Positions 21,424-28,432 of a stretch of 29,985 bases of DNA are shown one piece after another. Numbering within the stretch: the stretch's first letter is position 1; the number at the start of each line of letters is the position of its first letter. The stretch comes from VFJZ01 sp038321545. GTDB taxonomy: Bacteria; Actinomycetota; Thermoleophilia; Gaiellales; F1-60-MAGs149. The position numbers were made by a program, and so were the translations under genes. The notes beneath the pieces are model-generated. The model was not told where the DNA came from. It worked only from the letters and a program-made list of their open reading frames with translations, and searched no databases. The stretch is taken from positions 1 to 29,985 of the forward strand of contig JBBQFB010000018.1 of NCBI GenBank assembly GCA_038321545.1, read 5' to 3'.

Positions 21424-22370
21424 TCCGGTACCTGTCCGAGGCCGAGGTCGAGCGCGCGCGGCCGACCGTCCGCGAAGGCATCGATCTGGCCCGCCTCGCG
21501 CTGGTGGCGCTGGCGGAGGGACGGGCGCAGCTGCCGCCGAAGCCATCGGTCTACCCGCGGCAGGGCAGCTTCGCGAACGTGATGCCCGCCTACCTCGAGG
21601 ACGTCGGGCACGGCGACCAGCTCGGCCTCAAGTGGGTCGCCGTCTACAACTCCAACGCCGAGCGCGGCCTGCCGATCATCAACGGCGTGGTCGTGATCTG
21701 CGAGACCGACACGGGACTCCCCCGCGCGCTGATGGGCGCTGCGTTCCTGACCGGCATCCGCACGGCGGCCGTCTCCGGCGCCTGTCTCGAGGCGCTCGCT
21801 CCGGCCGAGGTCGGACACGTCGCGATCACCGGCGCGGGCGTGCAGACCCGCTCGCACCTCGAGGTGTGCCAGGAGCTCGGCCGCCTCGACGTGACGGTGT
21901 TCGCGCGCCGCACCGCCTCCGGCCAGGCCGTCGTGGACTGGGCTGCCGAGCACACGCCGGATCTGCGCGTCCGGATCGTCGGCTCGACCGCCGAGGCGGT
22001 CACCGGCGCCGGGGTGATCATCACGGGCGTGCCGATCGGCACCGAGGGTGCGATGCTCGACCCCGCCACGGTCCGCGACGACGCGCTGCTGCTGCCGCTC
22101 GATTGGGGCACCTCGGTGGGCGCCGAGATCGGGAACGCCGGGAGCCTGTTCGCCGACGACGTGCCGCAGTTCACCCGCATCTCGGAGCGCGGCTCGTTCC
22201 CCGGCTACCGCATCGCGGACGGCTATACGGGCGAGGCGCTGCAGCTGCCGCGCCCGACCGGACGCGTGGTGTGCCAGAACCTCGGTCAGGGAGCCGCCGA
22301 CCTCCTGTTCGGCAACGCCGTCGCCGGCAACGCCGAGCGCGACGGCATCGGCACGCTGCTCGAGCGATAG
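21420..22370 (+). CDS. Ornithine cyclodeaminase / mu-crystallin family protein
   Basis: This 316-residue protein has the family layout. The substrate Lys is in LGLKWVAVYNSN, followed by GLPIINGVVVICETDTGLPRA, TGIRTAAVSGACLEAL, the NAD loop ITGAGVQTRSHLEV and a late Asp in LLPLDWGTSVG. Members include ornithine cyclodeaminase, alanine dehydrogenase and ketimine reductases; the substrate is not fixed by these motifs. The ATG at 21420 overlaps the pafBC stop, so it is co-translated with a DNA-damage regulator. The functional link between the two is not obvious. It is convergent with queG, with a gap of 3 nt. Confidence 0.9.
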   Translation: MIRYLSEAEVERARPTVREGIDLARLALVALAEGRAQLPPKPSVYPRQGSFANVMPAYLEDVGHGDQLGLKWVAVYNSNAERGLPIINGVVVICETDTGLPRALMGAAFLTGIRTAAVSGACLEALAPAEVGHVAITGAGVQTRSHLEVCQELGRLDVTVFARRTASGQAVVDWAAEHTPDLRVRIVGSTAEAVTGAGVIITGVPIGTEGAMLDPATVRDDALLLPLDWGTSVGAEIGNAGSLFADDVPQFTRISERGSFPGYRIADGYTGEALQLPRPTGRVVCQNLGQGAADLLFGNAVAGNAERDGIGTLLER

Positions 22371-22373
22371 CGC

Positions 22374-23378
22374 CTAGGCCGGTCGCCCGAGCGCGCGGCG
22401 GGCGGCGCGCTCGAGCACCGGATCGCCGCAGTCCGCGAACGGCAGTGCCAGTTCGCGGTGCGCGTCAGGCCCGTTGCCGAGCGCGACGAGCGCGTTGCGC
22501 CGCAGGTAGCGCGGGTCGCGGTCGGGCACGTAGAGGCGGCCGTACCGCTCTCGCAGGTCGTCGTCGGGGGCCGTGAGCCAGTCGGCCAGCGAGACGAACG
22601 CCTCCGCTCCCGGCTCGGCGGCATCGGCCCGCCGCCTCGCCGGGCCGGCATTCCACGGGCACACGTCCTGGCAGATGTCGCAGCCGTAGACGCGGTCGTC
22701 GAGCGCGTCGGCGACCGCTGCGGGTGCGGCGGAGCGGCTCTGCGTCCAGTACGACAGGCAGGCCGTGGCATCGAGCACGCCCGGCTCGTCCAGCGCGCCG
22801 GTCGGACAGGCATCGACACACAGCGTGCAGGCGCCGCAGCCGTCCCGCACCGGGGTGGGCGCGCTGTCCACCAGGGCGGCGTCGGTGATCACCGCGCCGA
22901 GCGCCACGAACGATCCGAGGCCGGGTGCGATCGCCATCGTGTTCTTGCCGGAGAAGGTGAGCCCGGAGACCTGGCCGCCGGCGCGATCGACGTGCATGTT
23001 GTGGTCGACGAACACCGCCGCCCGCGCTCCGTCGGCGCGGAGGGCATCGCGGACGCGCCCGAGCGCCGTTCGCAGCCGCACGTAGGGGTCGCCCCAGGCG
23101 TACCGTGGGAGGCGCCCCACCGCGCCTTCCGGCCGCGCCGGCTCGGGCTGCCAGACCTCGATCAGGGCCGACACCACCGTCCGCGCCCCGCGCACGGCCG
23201 TCTCCGGGTGGCACGAGCGCTCCGGCTGGTGCATGGTGAAGCGCATGTCGGCGAACAGGCCGCGGGCCCGGCGGTCGCGGATCGCCGCCTCTGCCTGCAC
23301 GTAGGGCGCCGCGGGCGCGGCACCGAGGACGACGCCGTCGTCACGCACCAGCGACGCGAGATCGGCGAGACCCGACAT
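22374..23378 (-). CDS. queG: Epoxyqueuosine reductase QueG
   Basis: This 334-residue enzyme performs the last step of queuosine synthesis in tRNA, reducing epoxyqueuosine with cobalamin and two [4Fe-4S] clusters. Cluster cysteines are Cys181, 184, 187 and 191 in CGACTLCVDACP, and Cys233, 236 and 240 (with Cys207) in CDICQDVCPWN. The likely general acid is Asp125 in VFVDHN, followed by SGKNTMAIAPGLGSFVALG. It is a little shorter than the E. coli enzyme (about 380). The usual ERxLAxxAGLGWxGKN segment is replaced by a divergent DRAGGQVSGLTFSGKN. The ATG at 23378 shares one base with the stop of the upstream decarboxylase subunit, so it is the third gene of that operon. Confidence 0.9.
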   Translation of the reverse strand: MSGLADLASLVRDDGVVLGAAPAAPYVQAEAAIRDRRARGLFADMRFTMHQPERSCHPETAVRGARTVVSALIEVWQPEPARPEGAVGRLPRYAWGDPYVRLRTALGRVRDALRADGARAAVFVDHNMHVDRAGGQVSGLTFSGKNTMAIAPGLGSFVALGAVITDAALVDSAPTPVRDGCGACTLCVDACPTGALDEPGVLDATACLSYWTQSRSAAPAAVADALDDRVYGCDICQDVCPWNAGPARRRADAAEPGAEAFVSLADWLTAPDDDLRERYGRLYVPDRDPRYLRRNALVALGNGPDAHRELALPFADCGDPVLERAARRALGRPA

Positions 23379-23944
23379 CAGCGCAAACCGAGCGCTCCGC
23401 GCAAGCGCCGGGCGAGCAGCGGGCCGTCGCGCGGCGGCAGCACGAGCGGCGGCCGGTCGGGCGAGATCTTGATCGCCGCGAATCGGGGGCCGTGCAGGTC
23501 ATGCACCGCATCACGCAGCCCCTCGACGCCCTCCAGGTCGCGGATCGCCCGGCTGTCGGCAAAGCCGCAGCCCGTCGCGACGGTGGCGAGGTCGGTGCCG
23601 AGCCCGGTGTGGGTCGGCTGCGCGCCCGTCTCGCCGTAGCGCTCGTTGTCGAGCACGGCGATGGTCAAGTTGCGCGCGCCGGCTGCGGCGATCGTCGCGA
23701 GGGCACCGAGCGCCATCAGTTGCTCGCCGTCGCCAGTGACGACCAGCACCGGGCGCGCCGGCTGCGCCAGGGCGAGGCCGAGGCCGACCATCGCCGCAGC
23801 GCCCATGGAACCCCACAGCGGCAGGTCGAGGTCGCAGGTGCCGGCGGCGGCGACGTCCCAGGCGGTGCCGCCCAGCCCGGCGACGCAGATCAGGTCACCG
23901 CGATCGGCCAGCAGCGCACGGACGGCGGCACGCCGGTCGACCAT
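23378..23944 (-). CDS. TPP-dependent decarboxylase, beta (cofactor-binding) subunit, ComE-like
   Basis: This 188-residue protein is a stand-alone TPP PP domain. It has LWGSMGAAAMVGLGLAL and then the thiamine-diphosphate/Mg motif GDGEQLMALGALATI...VLDNERYG (Gly71-Asp72-Gly73 to Asn100). The size and sequence fit the beta subunit of sulfopyruvate decarboxylase (ComE) or a phosphonopyruvate-decarboxylase-like enzyme. These turn a 3-sulfo- or phospho-pyruvate into the aldehyde. The ATG at 23944 shares one base with the alpha-subunit stop (TGATG) and the end shares one base with queG. No ComA, PepM or other coenzyme M/phosphonate gene is in the window, so the substrate is open. Confidence 0.85.
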   Translation of the reverse strand: MVDRRAAVRALLADRGDLICVAGLGGTAWDVAAAGTCDLDLPLWGSMGAAAMVGLGLALAQPARPVLVVTGDGEQLMALGALATIAAAGARNLTIAVLDNERYGETGAQPTHTGLGTDLATVATGCGFADSRAIRDLEGVEGLRDAVHDLHGPRFAAIKISPDRPPLVLPPRDGPLLARRLRGALGLR

Positions 23945-24453
23945 CACGCCTCCGCCGTGAAGGCCTTGGCGCCCAGCAGGCGCTGCCCCAGCAGCACGGC
24001 GACGCGCTCGCCCGACGAGAACGCCAGGGCGAGCGCCGAGGTGACGGCCGGCGCGACGTCCCCGGGCGCGTCGGCGCGGTGCACGATCACGCCGCACGTC
24101 TCGAGCAGCGCGGGCACGGCGCGCCCCGTCGGCACCTGCCACGGGTTCTCCTCGCCCCACTCGCCGCGCATGGTGATCAGCAGCAGCAACGGGCCCGCCA
24201 GGATGCGCGGCAGCGCGAGCAGGTTGCAGCAGTTGCCGACGCCGCTCGACTGCATCAGCACGACGCTGCGGGCACCGCCCAGCCAGGCCCCGGCGGCGAG
24301 GGCGATGCCCTCCTCCTCCGTCGTCAGCGTGACCGTGTGCATTGCGTCGTCGCGCTCGCACCGCTGGATCAGCGCCGTGTGACCGGCATCCGGCACGTGC
24401 GAGACGACGCTGACGTCGTACTCCTTGAGCAGCTCGTAGATCGCTCCGTCCAT
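23944..24453 (-). CDS. TPP-dependent decarboxylase, alpha (PYR-domain) subunit, ComD-like
   Basis: This 169-residue protein is the matching TPP PYR domain. It opens MDGAIYELLKEYDVSVVSHVPD and carries the activating Glu in TLTTEEEGIALAAGAWLGG (46-48), then VVLMQSSGVGNCCNLLALP and ITMRGEWGEENPWQ. These are typical of sulfopyruvate decarboxylase alpha (ComD) and of phosphonopyruvate decarboxylase N-terminal halves. PYR and PP domains must pair to form the active site, hence the strict coupling with the beta gene. The ATG at 24453 lies 10 nt after a TATCGT hexamer and is the first gene of the three-gene unit with queG. A longer reading upstream is out of character. Confidence 0.85.
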   Translation of the reverse strand: MDGAIYELLKEYDVSVVSHVPDAGHTALIQRCERDDAMHTVTLTTEEEGIALAAGAWLGGARSVVLMQSSGVGNCCNLLALPRILAGPLLLLITMRGEWGEENPWQVPTGRAVPALLETCGVIVHRADAPGDVAPAVTSALALAFSSGERVAVLLGQRLLGAKAFTAEA

Positions 24454-24617
24454 CGCGGGTGGAACGATACTCACGCTCGCGTTCGCGTGGCGCTGGCGGC
24501 TCGCCGACGATCGAAGCTCTACGCGAATCTCCGTGGCGCCCCGCGCACGCTCGGCCCGCTCCCCGCGCGGACCCGCACGAAAGGGGTCGTTCCGCGCGTT
24601 TCCGGTGAGATACGTTC

Positions 24618-24660
24618 TGGGGTCTGACCCCGAAAATCGGCGTTGCGGGGTCAGACCCCA
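24618..24660. repeat. REP-like perfect inverted repeat, 14-bp arms
   Basis: TGGGGTCTGACCCC (24618-24631) and its exact reverse complement GGGGTCAGACCCCA (24647-24660) flank a 15-nt loop. Each arm is itself a near-palindrome (GGGGTC, one base, GACCCC). It lies in the largest intergenic gap (24454-24695), after the methyltransferase stop on the minus strand, where the hairpin could also end transcription. There is no T-tract. The rest of the gap shows nothing else but a small CTAGC/GCTAG hairpin (24687-24699) over the methyltransferase stop. The form matches repetitive extragenic palindromes; copy number cannot be judged here. Confidence 0.6.
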
Positions 24661-24695
24661 CGCCCTTGAGCGGCCGTTCTCCGCCGCTAGCGAAG

Positions 24696-26096
24696 CTAGA
24701 CGACCTCGGCGAAGCCCAGCTCGGTGAGGCGCCGGACGAGGCGGCGCTCGTCGACGCCAAGGCCGAGCTCGCCGAGCGTCGAGCGCCCGTCCAGTGCACG
24801 CACGATCGCGACGGCGTCCGGGTCGAGGTCGGCTGCGAACCGGAGGCCGTCCCGCAGCCGCAACTCGTAGCCCGCCACGCGCCAGCCGCCCGGGCCGGGC
24901 CGCTCCGACCCGATCAGCTCTGCACCGGGCGCCATCATCAGGCGATCGGTGTTGCGAAGCTCGCGGTTGGGCGCCGCGAACATGCGCTCCAGCTGCACGC
25001 CGGCGGCCTGCGGAATGCCCTCCGGGGCGCCGGTCGAGCGGACGAAGGTGGCCTCGTCGGCGCGGCCGCGCAGGATCACGGCGCCATACGCGATCCACTC
25101 GATGCCGAGCCGTGCGTACTCCGCCAGCCAGCGGTCGACCGCGGACTCACGGTCATCGGCGTCCGACGTCCACCGTGCGGCGGCGTCGAACGGGTCCTGC
25201 GTGCCGGTATGGAGGATCCACGCGTCGGCCGCGAGGTCCTCGACCCAGCTCGTCGGGCGAGCCGCCAGATCACCGTGCGTGGCATCCCACGACACCAGCA
25301 CCGTCGCGAACCCGCCCACCTCGAGCACGTCGGGCACGCCGCGCACGACCGCCTCGGAGATGGCGTCGCGCTCCATGCCCGAGTCGCGGAACACGATCTC
25401 ACGCCCCGGCGAGATCACGTACGGCGGATTCGCCACGACGAGACCGAATTTTTCACCCAGCACGGGCTCGAGCAGGCTCCCGTGGCGCAACTCGACGTTC
25501 TCGACGCCGTTCAGTGCGCAGTTGAACTCGGCGTAGGCCAGGGCGCGCTCGTTGATGTCGGTCGCGATCACGCGGTCGGCGTGCGCCGCCACGAGCAGCG
25601 CCTGGACGCCGTTGCCGGTGCCGATGTCGAGCGCGCGCCGCACGTGGCGGCGAACGGTCAGGCCCGCCAGCAGCGCCGACGGACGGTGCACCGCGGCGAC
25701 GTGATCGGCGCCGCCCGCACCCGGCAGGTCGCTGGCGATCAGCAGGTGGTCGTGTGGCACGAGCCGTACGGCCGGCTGCACCATCGTGCCGGCCGACGTG
25801 ATCAGGCCGAGCGCCATCAGCTCATCGGCGAGCGGGCCCAGCCGGCGCGCGGCGTCGCCCGCCGTGACCGCATCGCCGAGCAGGAACAGGCGGGCCAGAA
25901 CGGCCGACGGCGTGTCCGCGATCACGAGGCGACGGCGGGCGGCCGGCGCGCCGACGGCGTCGACCAGCGACGTCGACGAGGAGCCGAGCACCGTCCGCAG
26001 CCCGGGCGCGTCGTAGCCCGAGGCTGCGAGCCAGGCGCGCAGGGCGGCCGTCCGGCGTCCGCTGCCGAGCCGGATCGGGACGGTCGTGGTGACCAC
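24696..26096 (-). CDS. SAM-dependent methyltransferase, HemK/small-domain class
   Basis: This 466-residue protein has a helical N-terminal domain (1-150), then a Rossmann methyltransferase. Motif I is ALDIGTGNGVQALLVA (157-163 core), VIATDINERAL follows, and the NPPY signature is at 223-226. NPPY is used by enzymes that methylate planar amide or amino nitrogens (glutamine of release factors, adenine, guanine). The C-terminal 130 residues form an extra domain ending DERRLVRRLTELGFAEVV. This three-part layout is common in actinobacterial proteins annotated only as methyltransferase (DUF7059/DUF7782-like). The GTG at 26096 is one base after the Hcp stop; longer readings would overlap hcp. Target unknown. 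Confidence 0.85.
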   Translation of the reverse strand: MVTTTVPIRLGSGRRTAALRAWLAASGYDAPGLRTVLGSSSTSLVDAVGAPAARRRLVIADTPSAVLARLFLLGDAVTAGDAARRLGPLADELMALGLITSAGTMVQPAVRLVPHDHLLIASDLPGAGGADHVAAVHRPSALLAGLTVRRHVRRALDIGTGNGVQALLVAAHADRVIATDINERALAYAEFNCALNGVENVELRHGSLLEPVLGEKFGLVVANPPYVISPGREIVFRDSGMERDAISEAVVRGVPDVLEVGGFATVLVSWDATHGDLAARPTSWVEDLAADAWILHTGTQDPFDAAARWTSDADDRESAVDRWLAEYARLGIEWIAYGAVILRGRADEATFVRSTGAPEGIPQAAGVQLERMFAAPNRELRNTDRLMMAPGAELIGSERPGPGGWRVAGYELRLRDGLRFAADLDPDAVAIVRALDGRSTLGELGLGVDERRLVRRLTELGFAEVV

Positions 26097-26097
26097 G

Positions 26098-26556
26098 TCA
26101 GGCCGCCGGCGGCGAAAAGTCGATGTCCGCCTCCGAGACGGTGCCGATGCTGCCGTTGTCGGCCTGGCGGCGTTTGGCGATGTGCATGGACTGGAACGCC
26201 AGCGTGAAGCGGTCGGAGAGGCCGGCATCGGTATCGGCGACGCCCAGCTGGTACGAGCCGACCGTGACGTCCTTGAGCTTGATCATCAGCAGATCGCCCA
26301 CCCCCTTGGCGCTGATGGCATTGACGCTGATCGTCGCGGACGGGATCGTCGTGCGTTCGGCGCAGAACTTCGCCAGCTGCGGCGATGCGATCGACAGCGG
26401 CGTCACCACGGCCAGCTCCTGCGGATCGGTCGTCGCGCCGTCGCGAGACTCGCCCCACGAGAAGGAGTGCACGTCGATCTCGCTCTTGTGCTTCTCGTTC
26501 ACCGACTCGCCGGCGAGGGCACTGCTGTCGAACTTGAGGAAGATGTCGAACGCCAC
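26098..26556 (-). CDS. hcp: Orphan Hcp-family (type VI tube) protein
   Basis: This 152-residue protein matches the Hcp family, which forms hexameric rings in type VI secretion tubes. Signature segments are MAFDIFLKFDS...ALAGESVNEKHKSEIDVHSFSWGES, then ISAKGVGDLLMIKLKDVTVGSYQLG and FTLAFQSMHIAKRRQ. Length is standard. It has no signal peptide. No TssB, TssC, VgrG or membrane-complex gene is present in the window, and a diderm-type T6SS is not expected in this lineage, so this is a solitary Hcp. The GTG at 26556 follows the upstream stop by one base. The neighbours are an exported barrel protein and a collagen-like protein, suggesting a surface or extracellular role, which is inference. Confidence 0.85.
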   Translation of the reverse strand: MAFDIFLKFDSSALAGESVNEKHKSEIDVHSFSWGESRDGATTDPQELAVVTPLSIASPQLAKFCAERTTIPSATISVNAISAKGVGDLLMIKLKDVTVGSYQLGVADTDAGLSDRFTLAFQSMHIAKRRQADNGSIGTVSEADIDFSPPAA

Positions 26557-26557
26557 G

Positions 26558-27028
26558 TCAGGCCTCCGGGAGCATCAGGTCGAGGTGCAGCTCGCCGGCG
26601 CGGGGCGCCTGGCGGGCCTTGTAGGTGCCGGTGGCGCCGAGATAGCGCCCAGTGCCGCTGACGACCGAGAAATCGGTCTCCTCCACGCCGGCCGGGCCGA
26701 CGGCGAGCAGCGTCCCATCGAGCAGCTCCAGCCGGTGAAGCAGGTCGGGACCTCCACTGCCGTCGACGCGCGTCGAGGTGAGATGGCCGGCGTAGCCGCC
26801 CGACTCGTCCTCGAGCGTGCCGGACGGCAGTGCGGACGTGCCGGGCGCCGCCAGCTCGCCCGGTGCGGTGCCGGGGCGCGTGAAGCGCAGGTCGCTGGAG
26901 CGGAGAATCCGCCGGTGGGGAACGGTCGGTTCGGCCGTCTCGCGCGCGACGATCGCTCCGACGGCGCCTCCGCCGAGCAGAACGCCGAGGCTGCCGAGCA
27001 TGCCGCGCCGTGTGGTGAGCTTCGCCAT
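26558..27028 (-). CDS. Tat-exported allene-oxide-cyclase-like barrel protein
   Basis: This 156-residue protein has a twin-arginine signal (TTRRGMLGSLGVLLGGGAVG at 5-24). The rest looks like an AOC-like/dirigent beta barrel: LRFTRPG, a middle region, then FSVVSGTGRYLGATGTYKA, the hallmark GTGxYxxAxGxY turn, and ELHLDLML at the end. Such barrels in bacteria are mostly uncharacterised secreted proteins. Tat export implies folding before translocation. The ATG at 27028 has GGGAG 8 nt upstream and follows the collagen-like gene by 4 nt. Its stop is one base from the hcp start, so they are co-translated. Confidence 0.75.
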   Translation of the reverse strand: MAKLTTRRGMLGSLGVLLGGGAVGAIVARETAEPTVPHRRILRSSDLRFTRPGTAPGELAAPGTSALPSGTLEDESGGYAGHLTSTRVDGSGGPDLLHRLELLDGTLLAVGPAGVEETDFSVVSGTGRYLGATGTYKARQAPRAGELHLDLMLPEA

Positions 27029-27032
27029 CGCG

Positions 27033-27518
27033 CTATCTCCCTCGGAAGCGGTCGCCGGTGCCCGTCTCGTGGCGGTCGACGAAGACCGTTCCACCCGGGC
27101 CCCGGAGGTAGATGCCGTTGTCGCCGACCTGGATCCGGAACTTCTTGTTGGGCGAGATCAGCGAGGCGGCCCCGTCCGGTCCGGGTGGACCCTGCGGCCC
27201 GGCCGCGCCGGCGGCGCCCGTCGCACCCGTCTGCCCGGCCGGCCCCGGGTCTCCCTTCGGCCCGGGCGTTCCGGCGACGTTCAGCGTGATAGCGACGTCG
27301 CCGTGCTTGCACCGGGTGGTCGCGCCGATCACGTACAGCGTCCCGTTGCCGTGCTTGATGCACGCCTTGAGCACGCCGTCGACCGGCACGGGCAGACTGC
27401 TGCCGCTGTCGCTCTTGCCGCCGCCGTGCTCGGCGAGGGCCGCCCCGGCTCCCGCCAGGGACGAAGCCGTCGCGCCGAGCAGGAAGCCCACCACGAGCCG
27501 TCGGTCGCCGAATCGCAT
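27033..27518 (-). CDS. Secreted collagen-like protein
   Basis: This 161-residue protein has a signal peptide (1-29, ending GAALA). A small domain with two cysteines follows (ACIKHGNGTLYVIGATTRC), a module often found before collagen repeats in actinobacteria. Then come 12 perfect Gly-x-y triplets (83-118, starting GTPGPKGDP). The C-terminal segment KFRIQVGDNGIYLRGPGGTVFVD has the alternating pattern of spike or needle beta-strands, as in phage and VgrG tips. It would form a trimer outside the cell. ATG 27518 has AAGGAG 6 nt upstream, within a small ACTCC/GGAGT hairpin. It heads the four-gene unit that includes hcp. Confidence 0.85.
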   Translation of the reverse strand: MRFGDRRLVVGFLLGATASSLAGAGAALAEHGGGKSDSGSSLPVPVDGVLKACIKHGNGTLYVIGATTRCKHGDVAITLNVAGTPGPKGDPGPAGQTGATGAAGAAGPQGPPGPDGAASLISPNKKFRIQVGDNGIYLRGPGGTVFVDRHETGTGDRFRGR

Positions 27519-27550
27519 CCATCACTCCTTCGGGGGAGTACCGCCTCTCA

Positions 27551-27578
27551 CTCGTACCCGCCGCAGCCCGGAAGTCAA
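27551..27578 (-). promoter_or_regulatory. Predicted promoter of the collagen-like/hcp unit
   Basis: On the minus strand -35 TTGACT (27573-27578), 16-nt spacer, -10 TACGAG (27551-27556). The leader would be about 25-30 nt with an AAGGAG Shine-Dalgarno. The -10 lacks the final T. Confidence 0.4.
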
Positions 27579-27587
27579 GGCCTCGCG

Positions 27588-27593
27588 TAAGGT
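27588..27593 (+). promoter_or_regulatory. -10 element, leaderless start of rnhA
   Basis: TAAGGT ends exactly 6 nt before the GTG at 27600. Confidence 0.5.
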
Positions 27594-27599
27594 GCGACC

Positions 27600-28049
27600 G
27601 TGGACGACGACGTGGTCGATCTGTGGACGGACGGCGCCTGTTCCGGCAACCCGGGACCTGGTGGCTGGGCGGCGATCCTGCTCTGGCGAGGTCACGAGCG
27701 CGAGCTGACGGGTGGCGATCCCGACACCACGAACAACCGCATGGAACTGATGGGCGTGATCGAGGGGCTGCGCGCCCTGCGCCGCCCGAGCACCGTCCGG
27801 GTGCTGACCGACTCGGCCTACCTCGAGAAGGCGATCACGCAGGGCTGGCTGGAGCGCTGGAAGCGCAACGGCTGGAGGACGTCCGCCAGGAAACCCGTCG
27901 CGAACCAGGACCTGTGGGAGGCGCTGGATGAGGCGACGAACGGCCACACGATCCGCTTCGAGCGCGTGTCGGGCCACGCCGGCGTCGAGCTGAACGAGCG
28001 CGCCGACCGCCTGGCCGTCGCCGCGCGAGACGAGGCCGCCGGCCGGTGA
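27600..28049 (+). CDS. rnhA: Ribonuclease HI
   Basis: This 149-residue enzyme cleaves the RNA strand of RNA-DNA hybrids with two metal ions. The DEDD active site is complete: Asp11 in LWTDGACSGNPGPGGW, Glu49 in NNRMEL, Asp71 in LTDSAYL and Asp136 in NERADRLA. The flexible-loop His126 is in VSGHAG and the basic handle in GWLERWKRNGWRTS. Length equals the single-domain bacterial enzyme. The GTG at 27600 has a TAAGGT hexamer at leaderless spacing. The stop overlaps the next start (GTGA), linking it to the lipoprotein gene. Confidence 0.97.
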   Translation: MDDDVVDLWTDGACSGNPGPGGWAAILLWRGHERELTGGDPDTTNNRMELMGVIEGLRALRRPSTVRVLTDSAYLEKAITQGWLERWKRNGWRTSARKPVANQDLWEALDEATNGHTIRFERVSGHAGVELNERADRLAVAARDEAAGR

Positions 28050-28432
28050 GGCTGCTCGCGGCGCTGTTCGTGGCGCTCCTGCTCGCGGGCTGCGGCGGTA
28101 CCGCCACGACCGCGGCTCCCGCCACGACGGCAACCGCGACGCCGACCTCGACGGTCGGGTTCAGGTCGCACGACCAGCTCGCCGACCACTACGCGAAGCA
28201 CGGCGCCGAGTTCGGCGCCATCTCGATCGAGGCCTACCTCCAGCGGGCGCAGGCCCTGCGCGACGCGCCGGTGGGCGGCGAAGTGCGCGAGATCGAGCGT
28301 GACGACGGCGTCACCACGCGGTTCGACCGGGCATCCGGGGCGTTCATCGCATTCGGGCGAGACGGAGCGATCCGCACCTTCTTCCGGCCGGCCGACGGCG
28401 AGGCCTACTTCCTGCGGCAGGCCGACCGGTGA
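28046..28432 (+). CDS. Lipoprotein with BECR-fold RNase-toxin-like C-terminal domain
   Basis: This 128-residue protein begins with a lipoprotein signal (lipobox LLAG then Cys16) and an Ala/Thr linker to about residue 37. The rest follows the pattern of Barnase-EndoU-ColicinE5/D-RelE (BECR) nuclease tails of CDI and phage toxins. HYAKHGAEFGAISIEAYLQRAQ comes first with His48 and His52, then DDGVTTRFDRASGAFIAF, then the terminal AIRTFFRPADGEAYF with Thr111 and Arg114. Toxins of this group usually sit at the end of large proteins; a small membrane-anchored form is unusual. GTG 28046 overlaps rnhA, and the stop overlaps the next gene by 4 nt. Nuclease activity is inference from the pattern; it could instead be an inactive relative. 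Confidence 0.7.
   Translation: MRLLAALFVALLLAGCGGTATTAAPATTATATPTSTVGFRSHDQLADHYAKHGAEFGAISIEAYLQRAQALRDAPVGGEVREIERDDGVTTRFDRASGAFIAFGRDGAIRTFFRPADGEAYFLRQADR

Noticed and set aside
19006..21546. Minus-strand open frame of 846 codons opposite pafBC
   Set aside because: Its product has no recognisable domain, while the plus strand encodes clear WYL domains.
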